DNA from: Nannocystaceae bacterium
GTDB lineage: Bacteria > Myxococcota_A > Polyangia > Nannocystales > Nannocystaceae
NCBI GenBank assembly: GCA_016763875.1
Contig: JAESSZ010000910.1
Span: forward strand, 1-6,502
Reading direction: 5' to 3'
DNA: 6,502 nucleotides
The position numbers and the translations under genes are program-made. The notes below the pieces were generated by a model that ran no database searches, was not told where the DNA came from, and saw only the letters and a list, made by a program, of their open reading frames with translations. The stretch's first letter is position 1; each line of letters begins with the position of its first letter. This document shows positions 1 to 6,260 of the stretch, in pieces.

Positions 1-374
1 AGGCCGCCCAGGTTGCCGCCGAGCTTGCCGCTGCCTTCGCTGGTCGCAAAGAAGCTCATGCCGACGCAAGCCTGGACCCCCGTGCTTGAACCCGAGCTTT
101 CGTCTTCGGCCGCCGTCGTGTCGCTGCTCGTCGCGTCATCGTCGCCGGTCGAGTCCATCGGCATACCGGTGCTGTCGCCAGTGGAGCCCTGGGCGGAACC
201 GGACGTGGTGGGGGTGTCGACGCTCGTGTCGTCGGCCGTGCTGGGATTGCTATCGCCCGTGCTCGTTGCCGCCGTGCCCCCGGTATCTGCCCCATCGGCG
301 CCTCCACCGTCGTCGCTACAGGCCGCCGCAAAGACCGACACCATTAAGAAAACTCCAAATCGTCCCGTGTTCAT
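1..374 (-). CDS. Secreted lipoprotein, N-terminal part (C-terminus beyond the window)
   Basis: The frame opens at an ATG (374-372) and stays open to the left edge, giving 124 codons with no stop, so the protein is partial. Residues 6-18 are a hydrophobic signal ending FAAAC; Cys19 fits a lipobox, so this is probably a lipoprotein of the cell surface. Residues 20-100 are a low-complexity spacer rich in Ser, Thr, Gly and Asp with recurring STGD-like words, a style common in Nannocystales lipoproteins. After Cys103 the sequence becomes ordered (MSFFATSEGSGKLGGNLGG). This resembles the start of a small extracellular domain I recall in myxobacterial and betaproteobacterial secreted proteins, beginning FFVTS..G.G..LGGL.GAD..C; that match is from memory. 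The spacer would then be a tether holding that domain off the membrane. The gene is divergent from the metalloprotease. Its ribosome-binding site is weak (GAAG about 11 bases upstream). Function unknown. Confidence 0.72.
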   Translation of the reverse strand, partial: MNTGRFGVFLMVSVFAAACSDDGGGADGADTGGTAATSTGDSNPSTADDTSVDTPTTSGSAQGSTGDSTGMPMDSTGDDDATSSDTTAAEDESSGSSTGVQACVGMSFFATSEGSGKLGGNLGG

Positions 375-554
375 GCACGCAATCTTCGTCGTGGCACCCG
401 CAACAAACAACTGTCGCCAGTCCCCCCCGGAGAAACTGCCGTGGCCCGCTCGCGCCATCCCCGCCGACGCGGCCACAACATCGGAGCGCACGACTCACAG
501 CAACTGGAAGCCGCATCACGGATAACGCGACGGATCCCTGGTAGTTTGGGCGCA
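375..554. promoter_or_regulatory. Divergent intergenic region between lipoprotein and metalloprotease genes
   Basis: These 180 bases separate two genes read away from each other, so the promoters of both should lie here. I see no convincing -35/-10 pair and no clear operator palindrome. The least GC-rich stretch is around 400-415. A GGAGA sequence at 429-433 sits 8 bases before an in-frame GTG at 441, an alternative start for the metalloprotease; see that entry for why the ATG at 555 is preferred. The promoter assignment rests on position only. Confidence 0.35.
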
Positions 555-1976
555 ATGGCGCGCTACATCGTTCCGATTGCCTTGCTCGGTACACTCTCGG
601 CAACCTCCGCTTCCGCCGCGCCCGGTACGCTGTTCGGACACGACGTGCTCGAGGTCGAGCCGCTCACGGCGGAGGAAACTCAGCAACGCCGCGAGAGCTT
701 CGAGACGATGCTCGAGGACAAGGGGTGGGCGCAGATCGACGACCAGGTACTCCCGGTTGACGCAGGCGGTCGCTTCGCCCAGCCACCGGTGCCGCCACAG
801 CTCGGTGCCCAGCCGCCGCATCGCGCGACCATCTTCCTCAACTTCTTCGGCCAAGAAGACCTCAGTCCGGGGACAAACTCGGCCGAGAACGAGTCCAACT
901 GTCTGCAGCAGGTCATGGACTGGCCGGGCTTCGGTGGCGGCAATGCGCAGGCACTGGCGTTGATCGACGTCTTCGAGATCAACATGGAACCCTACGGCGT
1001 CCGCATTGCGTACGACGAACGGCCCCCCAGCCATCTCCCGTACGCCATGGTCATGATGGGCGGCACGCCGGACCTCATCGGGCTGGGCGGCGGCGTGCTT
1101 GGTGTGTCGTGCAGTCCGGACTGCGCAGACATGTGGTGGCGCGACACAACGTTCGCCTTCACGGGCGCCATCAACCTCAACAACGCCGAAGTGCTTGGCA
1201 CCACCGCGCTCCACGAGGCGGCGCATGCGTTTGGGTTGGCCCACATCGACAACCCGCAGCGCATCATGAATCCGTTTGTCGGCGGCGGCACGGTCACCTG
1301 GGCCGACGAGTGCACGCCGTACAACGACGCTACGGGCGGGATCAACTGCCAAGCAACGCATGCGTCGTACTGCGACGGCAATCCCGCCCAGAACACCAAC
1401 GCCGAGCTGATGGCCTACTTCGGTGCCAACAGCCCCGATATCGTCGCGCCGACGGTTGAGCTCACCATGCCGACCGAAGACCAGATCGAGGTCGAAGTTG
1501 GCGAGAGCTTCATGATCGAGGTCGAGGTCTCCGACGATCACGAAGGCTACGGCTGGCGCCTGGTGGTGCCCGAGTTGGAGCAGGAGATTCCCGTGTTCAA
1601 CAACCAGAAGTCGTGGGAGCTGAGCTTCCCCGAGGGCGTGTACACGGTCCGCGTTGAAGCCATCGATCACGACCGGAACGAGGGCTCCGACGAGGTCACA
1701 GTGTTCGTTGGGGTGCCAGCGGGTGACACCGGACTCGACGAGACCGGAGACGGTGGCTCGGCCGACGGCGAAGGCACCAGCGGCGCGACTTCGGCGGGCG
1801 AGGACAGCGACGGTGGCGACGGCACCGGCAACGAAGGGGACGGCACCGGTAACGATGACGGCTCCGGGCAGAATGAGGCCTCGGACGGCGGCTGTCGCGT
1901 CGGTGGCAACAACCCAACGCCTCCCATGTGGCTGCTGCTGGGGCTACTTCCCTTCGCGCTGCGTCGCCGCGACTAA
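555..1976 (+). CDS. Exported zinc metalloprotease with Ig-like domain and MYXO-CTERM tail
   Basis: The 473-residue product starts with a signal peptide (residues 1 to about 22, ending SASAAP). The catalytic domain carries HEAAHAFGLAH at 220-230, the HExxHxxGxxH zinc site of metzincin-type peptidases: zinc ligands His220, His224 and His230, catalytic Glu221, and a likely Met-turn Met238 in RIMNP. Cysteines at 116, 186, 190, 253, 265 and 273 suggest disulphides and an extracytoplasmic location. Residues 298-386 form a beta-rich Ig-like domain beginning APTVEL. An acidic Gly/Asp/Ser linker follows (389-446). The tail holds Cys447, a hydrophobic helix (458-469) and RRRD, the layout of a MYXO-CTERM signal that myxosortase is thought to process for surface anchoring. 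Start choice: ATG 555 puts the signal peptide at the N-terminus. GTG 441 has a better Shine-Dalgarno match but would add 38 polar, Arg-rich residues in front. The substrate is unknown; the exact peptidase family is not settled. Confidence 0.88.
   Translation: MARYIVPIALLGTLSATSASAAPGTLFGHDVLEVEPLTAEETQQRRESFETMLEDKGWAQIDDQVLPVDAGGRFAQPPVPPQLGAQPPHRATIFLNFFGQEDLSPGTNSAENESNCLQQVMDWPGFGGGNAQALALIDVFEINMEPYGVRIAYDERPPSHLPYAMVMMGGTPDLIGLGGGVLGVSCSPDCADMWWRDTTFAFTGAINLNNAEVLGTTALHEAAHAFGLAHIDNPQRIMNPFVGGGTVTWADECTPYNDATGGINCQATHASYCDGNPAQNTNAELMAYFGANSPDIVAPTVELTMPTEDQIEVEVGESFMIEVEVSDDHEGYGWRLVVPELEQEIPVFNNQKSWELSFPEGVYTVRVEAIDHDRNEGSDEVTVFVGVPAGDTGLDETGDGGSADGEGTSGATSAGEDSDGGDGTGNEGDGTGNDDGSGQNEASDGGCRVGGNNPTPPMWLLLGLLPFALRRRD
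1818..1859 (+). repeat. Two-copy 21-bp in-frame tandem repeat in the acidic linker
   Basis: Copies at 1818-1838 and 1839-1859 encode DGTGNEG and DGTGNDD within the flexible linker before the MYXO-CTERM tail of the metalloprotease. They differ at only a few bases, mostly in the last codons. The repeat probably changes only tether length. Confidence 0.75.
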
Positions 1977-1989
1977 CCGGTCCAGCGCG
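1955..1989. terminator. Possible weak hairpin at the convergent gene ends
   Basis: CGCGCTG at 1955-1961 can pair with CAGCGCG at 1983-1989 (7 pairs, 21-base loop). It spans the stop codon of the metalloprotease and the 13-base gap before the 3' end of the alkyl-DHAP synthase gene. No T-tract follows on either strand and the loop is long, so it is a poor intrinsic terminator; in DNA this GC-rich it may be chance. It is listed because some transcription stop is expected between converging genes. Confidence 0.15.
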
Positions 1990-3669
1990 TCAGTCAGCGA
2001 GCAGCTTGCCCGGGTTGAGTACCCGGTTGGGATCGATGTCGGCCTTGATCGCTTGAAGCAAGCGGTAGCCGATCTCGCCCTTCTCGCGACGTAACCACGG
2101 GGCGTGGTCGGTGCCAACGCCGTGGTGGTGGCTTATCGTGCCCCCACCCTCGACCAGCGCCTCGCAAGCGGCGTGCTTGACGGCCTTCCACTGCGCGAGC
2201 GCGTCGTCACAGCGCTGCGGGAATACAAACGTGAAGTACAGACTCGCCCCATCGCGATAGCAGTGCGAGACGTGGCACATGACGATGGCCCGAGATTGCG
2301 GCGAGACGGCCTGCGTTTGTAGCGTGTCGCGAATCGTCTCGATCACACGCCGATGCAGCGAGTGCACGTTGGACCAATGTGTCGAGGTCTCGAGCGTGTC
2401 CACCGCGACACCGCGATCCAGCAGCGGGTCGCGGAGATAGGGCATCGAAAACCGGCTCTTGTACCAAGACTTACCCGCGGACTGGCCCAATGGAAAGGCA
2501 CGGTGACGACGCACGATTGTGGTCACACGCGCGTGCGCAGCTCGAACGTTATCGGGCTCGCCTTCGATTCCGACCAGCATCATCGCCCGGCCTTCGCCCC
2601 ACCCCGTCAACTCCAGCAGGTCGTCGGCCACTTTCTTGACGCGTCCCGGAGGCTTACGCAACTGCGAGAAGCGCTGCAGGAACATGCTCTCGTCCGGGTC
2701 AGAGACACGGACCATCGCCACCGGTAACCCCTGCTGCATGATCTCTCGCGCCGCCGTTACGGCGTGGGCGAACTCCCGGAACAGATAGCCGCGATAGTCG
2801 GTCTCTTTGGGCACGCGGTGGATCGCAACCGTCGCCTCCGTGATGATCCCCAGCGCCCCCTCCCCTCCCGCGATGAGATGACCTATCGACGGCCCGGCCG
2901 CCGAAGCCGGAAACCCCTCGGTCGTCCACAGCCCCTGCGGCGTGGCGATGTTGGCTGAAACCAGCCACTCCTCGGCCTTGCCGTACCGGTTGGATTGCTG
3001 CCCTGCCCCACGCGCCGCTATCCAACCACCAAGCGTCGAGAACTCGAACGACTGCGGGTAGTGCCCGAGGGTGAACCCGCGCTGTTGGAGCTCTTGCTCA
3101 AGGTCGGGACCGTACGCGCCCGCTTGCACCCGTGCCGTGAGCGACTCTTCATCGATCGACAGCACGCGATCGAGGCGCGTGGTGTCGAGCGTGACAACGC
3201 CTACTTGCTGCGGACCCGCTATCGACGTCACGCCGCCCACCACCGAGCTGCCGCCCCCGAAAGCGATAAGAGCGAAGTTGCACTCGTCGGCCAGCGCGAC
3301 GAGGCGCACAACCTCCTGCTCGGTCTTTGGGTACACGACCGCATCGGGCGCCGGGTCGACAGCCCCCGAGCGCAGCGCAAGCAGGTCGGGGTAGGACCGC
3401 CCACGGGCGTGGAAGACACGCTCGTAACGGTCGGTCTTGAGGCCAGCGTCGCCAACGATGTCTCGCAATCGTGCCACGACCGCCTCCCGGAGGCGGGGCT
3501 CGGGCATCACCACGTCGGCCAGCGCGCACGCGGGGCGGTCGGCAAACACATCCATCCCCAGGGTTTCCTGCAGCCAGTCCCAGACGTCGGATTCGTGCTC
3601 GCCCAGTTCAAAGGTGTCGGCGTTGCGGCCCCAGCCGTTCCAGCGAAGTTGTTTTCGATCGTAGCGCAT
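1990..3669 (-). CDS. agpS: Alkyl-dihydroxyacetonephosphate synthase (alkylglycerone-phosphate synthase), FAD-dependent
   Basis: This enzyme replaces the acyl chain of acyl-DHAP with a long-chain alcohol, forming the glycerol ether bond. The 559-residue product shows the family signature from end to end. LRWNGWG (8-14) matches the conserved N-terminal segment. The FAD-binding domain has FGGGSSVVGG (137-146), FSTLGGWIA (210-218) and GGEGALGIITEAT (268-280). Residues aligning by eye with the mammalian enzyme's catalytic set are all present: Arg413 (Arg515), Tyr478 in LYFTF (Tyr578), and His514-His516 in SHHHGVG (His615-His617); Arg321 probably matches human Arg419. WNGWG and the triple His separate it from D-lactate and glycolate dehydrogenases of the same FAD-oxidase superfamily. 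There is no signal peptide, so it should be cytosolic or membrane-peripheral. It is the last gene of the operon, 4 bases after the lipid kinase stop; an AGGG lies 9 bases before the ATG at 3669. Upstream in-frame codons overlap the kinase gene and are not family-like. Confidence 0.93.
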   Translation of the reverse strand: MRYDRKQLRWNGWGRNADTFELGEHESDVWDWLQETLGMDVFADRPACALADVVMPEPRLREAVVARLRDIVGDAGLKTDRYERVFHARGRSYPDLLALRSGAVDPAPDAVVYPKTEQEVVRLVALADECNFALIAFGGGSSVVGGVTSIAGPQQVGVVTLDTTRLDRVLSIDEESLTARVQAGAYGPDLEQELQQRGFTLGHYPQSFEFSTLGGWIAARGAGQQSNRYGKAEEWLVSANIATPQGLWTTEGFPASAAGPSIGHLIAGGEGALGIITEATVAIHRVPKETDYRGYLFREFAHAVTAAREIMQQGLPVAMVRVSDPDESMFLQRFSQLRKPPGRVKKVADDLLELTGWGEGRAMMLVGIEGEPDNVRAAHARVTTIVRRHRAFPLGQSAGKSWYKSRFSMPYLRDPLLDRGVAVDTLETSTHWSNVHSLHRRVIETIRDTLQTQAVSPQSRAIVMCHVSHCYRDGASLYFTFVFPQRCDDALAQWKAVKHAACEALVEGGGTISHHHGVGTDHAPWLRREKGEIGYRLLQAIKADIDPNRVLNPGKLLAD

Positions 3670-3673
3670 GATC

Positions 3674-4633
3674 TTAGGCCCTGACTCGGAGTGCGGCGGC
3701 TCGAACCTCGAAGGTTGCGGGAAGTCGGCCGGGTGCTTCGCCGTCGACGTCGAGCAACGTCGCGATACCGTCGTCGACCGGCTCGTCGACCGGCTCGTCG
3801 ACCGGCTCAACGATGATGCGACGACCGCGAACGTGGTGGATCCCTTTGGAGCCAATGTGCTCACCCGCATAGAAGCGACCGGAGTGGCGAACAAAATCGA
3901 TCGTGCCCATCCCCTCCGCCACAACGAGGTCGAGCAAACCGTCGTCCAACTCGGCCATGGGGGCCACACACATGCCTCCCCCGAAGAAGCGCCCGTTGCA
4001 CACGGCGCCAAAAGTGAGGTCGACAACCTCGTCGAAGATATCGTCGACCCGGATCCTGACCGGCCGCGTTCGGTAGCGCATCAGCGATGTCACCGTCGCC
4101 CGTTTGTAGGCGAAGGTGCCGCCCAACATCTTGGTGAGATTCGCGGCGTTGACCGCATGCACGATGGCCCCCGACACCCCGAAGCTCGCAATGTTGTCGA
4201 ACCACCGAACAACCGGATCGCCGCCCTTGCCCGTGAGCTCGATGCGGCCAAGATCGATCATGCGGGTCTTGCCGGACGCGATGCGCTCCAGGCAGTCCTG
4301 CCACGTTGGACCAATGCCAAACGACCGCCGAAAGTCGCCACCGGTTCCGATCATCATTATCGCGATCTCAGCGTCGGGATTGATCGCATGACCGCTTTCG
4401 TCGAAGAAGCCGTTGACGATCTCGTTGATCGTACCGTTCCCGCCAACCCCGACGATCGTGGTGACACCATCGTGGAGGGCCTCCCGGGCGAGACGAGTGG
4501 CATCGCCAGGACCGCTGGTCTGCACAACGTCGAGGTCGGGCAGGACCCCCTGGAGTGCCGCCTGGACTTCCGGCCAGCGCTTTGCGGTTCGCTTGCCACC
4601 GGACTTGGGATTGACGATCGCGCGGGATGCCAT
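3674..4633 (-). CDS. Diacylglycerol kinase-family (YegS/DgkB-like) lipid kinase
   Basis: The family transfers phosphate from ATP to a hydroxyl of a lipid such as diacylglycerol or sphingosine-type bases. The 319-residue product has the expected length and motifs: AIVNPKSGG (5-13) at the N-terminus, GVGGNGTINEIVNG (62-75) at the nucleotide loop, IGTGGDFRRSFGI (95-107) for the second motif, GGGMCVAPMAELDDG (218-232), and a C-terminal LDVDGEAPG (294-302). The usual GGDGT reads GGNGT (Asn66 for Asp), and the usual GTGND reads GTGGD. A tandem EPVD insert lies at 277-287 in the C-terminal beta domain. The start at 4633 puts the NPKSG strand at the N-terminus, as in relatives, and lies 4 bases after the glpD stop. 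Between GlpD and alkyl-DHAP synthase, a role on an ether-lipid intermediate (alkylglycerol or alkyl-acylglycerol) is plausible but inferred. Asn66 leaves open reduced or altered activity. Confidence 0.85.
   Translation of the reverse strand: MASRAIVNPKSGGKRTAKRWPEVQAALQGVLPDLDVVQTSGPGDATRLAREALHDGVTTIVGVGGNGTINEIVNGFFDESGHAINPDAEIAIMMIGTGGDFRRSFGIGPTWQDCLERIASGKTRMIDLGRIELTGKGGDPVVRWFDNIASFGVSGAIVHAVNAANLTKMLGGTFAYKRATVTSLMRYRTRPVRIRVDDIFDEVVDLTFGAVCNGRFFGGGMCVAPMAELDDGLLDLVVAEGMGTIDFVRHSGRFYAGEHIGSKGIHHVRGRRIIVEPVDEPVDEPVDDGIATLLDVDGEAPGRLPATFEVRAAALRVRA
3769..3804. repeat. 12-bp tandem repeat inside the lipid kinase gene
   Basis: Three 12-base units lie end to end: two identical copies of GCTCGTCGACCG (3781-3792 and 3793-3804, plus strand) and one diverged copy before them (3769-3780). 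On the coding strand they give the repeated EPVD tetrapeptide at residues 277-287 of the kinase. Unit length is a multiple of three, so copy-number change keeps the frame. Confidence 0.85.
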
Positions 4634-4637
4634 GGCG

Positions 4638-6260
4638 TTACTCGGACACTGCGGGGACAAAGCGACGCCGCACCAACGCGAGCTGCTCCTCCCGATACGC
4701 GTCGGTCCAACCGAGTTCCTCGGACACCATCTCGGCAACGGTTTGCAGCGCGGCTGGTCCCGGGTCACCGAGCGTGCCAATGCCCGTGCGACGAAAGATC
4801 ACGTCCGCGAGACTACGCGCCATCTCCGAGCGCACAGCGAACACGATCTCGGCGCGGCGTTCGAGGCGGCCACTGGCGATAGGCTCGGCCAACTCGGGAT
4901 CCGCGGTCGCCAACGCGATGACGGCGTCCATGCGACTGCCGTAGTTCCGAGCCAGATGCTCCACCACCGCCCGATCGAAGGACGGATGCAGCGCGGATTG
5001 GGCGTCGAGGAAGGCGGCCCAACCCCCAAAGCCGCCCCCAGGCAGCGTGGTGTCTTGGGTCTGGCACGGACGCAGATTGTCCGAGGCGCTCTTTGCAACG
5101 AGACGGTCGACGACCTGCTCTGCCACTGCGCGCGCGGTGGTCCACTTGCCTCCCAACGCGGAGTACAACCCCACCGGTCCCCCGACGCGGGCATGGTCGA
5201 CGACTTCTGCGCGGCGACTGGCGGAATACGAGTCTTCTCCGGGCGAGGACTCCACCAGCGGCCGAAGCCCACCGTAGAAATGCACGACGTCCTCCCGCGT
5301 GAGTGCGGCCGACGGAAACCCTTGGTTTATCACCTCGAGAAACGCCTGGATGTCGGCCTCGGTGACCGCAAAGTCGTCGGGATCACCTTTGTACACGGCG
5401 TCGGTGGTGCCGATCAACGAGTGGCCACGCCACGGTAAAATGAAGAAATGTCCCCCAGTGCTCTCGAACGCGACGGCGACATCGCCCGTCAGCTGGCGCG
5501 TGATGACGTGAATGCCTTTACTGCGAATGAGCGAATGCGAAGGCTTGCCCGCGAACATGCCGAGCAGACGATCTGCCCAGGGACCCGCCGCATTGACGAC
5601 GGCCTTGGCGCGGATCTCAACCGACCCACCCTCGAGCCGGTCCTCGACCACTGCGCCCAGCACTCGCCCGTCCTGCACGATGAACTCAGTGACGGTCGCC
5701 CAATTCGCGAGGTCGGCCCCCTTCGCATCGGCATCCAGCGCGCACTCGAGCGCAAGACGCTCGGGGGCAAACATCTGGCAGTCCCAGTACTCCACCGCCC
5801 CCAACAGCCGGTCTTGGTTCAGCCCGGGTACGTGCTTGAGCGCTTGTTCGACGGAGAGGACTTCATGCCCGGGAATCTTGCGATCGTCGTCTTCGAGTCG
5901 ATTCCGATCGTAGCCGAGCATGTCGTACAGGGTGAGGCCCGCACGCAACATCCAGCGTTTGCTGGAGCCCGGCCGCTTGTAGTTCGGCACCAAAAAACGC
6001 AGCGGGTAGACCAGGTGCGGCGCGACCAGCTCCCAGATCCGACGTTCCCGCAGGGACTCGCGCACTAGGGAGAGTTCGAATGTCTTGAGGTAGCGCAAGC
6101 CACCGTGAATGAGCTTGGACGACGCGGTGCTCGTTGCGTGGGCGAAGTCGTCACGTTCGACCAGTGCAACCGACAGACCGCGCATTGCGGCATCCCGAGC
6201 AATACACAGCCCGCATACGCCTCCCCTCACGATAAGCACGTCGTAGGCCCGCTCGGCCAT
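4638..6260 (-). CDS. glpD: FAD-dependent glycerol-3-phosphate dehydrogenase (GlpD/GlpA family)
   Basis: The enzyme oxidises sn-glycerol-3-phosphate to DHAP at the inner membrane face and passes electrons to quinone. The 540-residue length suits GlpD. Family markers are clear: HATSTASSKLIHGGLRYLK (41-59) close to the E. coli segment, VVNAAGPWAD (221-230), SKGIHV (247-252), IGTTDAVYKGDP (283-294), GGLRPL (330-335; Arg333 aligns with E. coli Arg317), GGKWTTAR (370-377), and a C-terminal DAO_C-type domain from about 405 to 533 (HLARNYGS 435-442). The FAD loop after beta-1 is unusual: DVLIVRGGVCGLC (7-19) has Arg12 and Cys19 where GxGxxGxG glycines are expected, while Gly14, Gly17 and Glu35 at the end of beta-2 are kept. 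ATG 6260 puts this strand at the N-terminus. It heads the operon and would supply DHAP for ether-lipid synthesis, or serve general glycerol use. The upstream Shine-Dalgarno is weak (ACGAGA). Confidence 0.93.
   Translation of the reverse strand: MAERAYDVLIVRGGVCGLCIARDAAMRGLSVALVERDDFAHATSTASSKLIHGGLRYLKTFELSLVRESLRERRIWELVAPHLVYPLRFLVPNYKRPGSSKRWMLRAGLTLYDMLGYDRNRLEDDDRKIPGHEVLSVEQALKHVPGLNQDRLLGAVEYWDCQMFAPERLALECALDADAKGADLANWATVTEFIVQDGRVLGAVVEDRLEGGSVEIRAKAVVNAAGPWADRLLGMFAGKPSHSLIRSKGIHVITRQLTGDVAVAFESTGGHFFILPWRGHSLIGTTDAVYKGDPDDFAVTEADIQAFLEVINQGFPSAALTREDVVHFYGGLRPLVESSPGEDSYSASRRAEVVDHARVGGPVGLYSALGGKWTTARAVAEQVVDRLVAKSASDNLRPCQTQDTTLPGGGFGGWAAFLDAQSALHPSFDRAVVEHLARNYGSRMDAVIALATADPELAEPIASGRLERRAEIVFAVRSEMARSLADVIFRRTGIGTLGDPGPAALQTVAEMVSEELGWTDAYREEQLALVRRRFVPAVSE

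Noticed and set aside
441..554. Upstream GTG start at 441 for the metalloprotease, with GGAGA 8 bases before it
   Set aside because: It adds 38 Arg-rich, polar residues before an otherwise normal signal peptide. ATG 555 gives a standard secreted N-terminus. The Shine-Dalgarno match keeps it as a minor alternative.
516..1670. 384-codon open frame on the minus strand opposite the metalloprotease
   Set aside because: It is fully antisense to a gene with clear domains, shows no recognisable motif, and long antisense frames are common in DNA this GC-rich.
3670..4026. 119-codon in-frame N-terminal extension of the alkyl-DHAP synthase
   Set aside because: It overlaps the end of the kinase gene and translates its tandem repeat as Ser/Thr/Arg-rich filler. 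The family's N-terminal WNGWG segment begins right after ATG 3669.
3668..4882. 404-codon plus-strand open frame across the lipid kinase and the 3' end of glpD
   Set aside because: It is antisense to two recognised genes and spans their boundary; the product is low-complexity and unfamiliar.
4413..5438. 341-codon plus-strand open frame over the kinase 5' end and glpD
   Set aside because: It is antisense to well-supported genes with no motif of its own; a GC-bias shadow.
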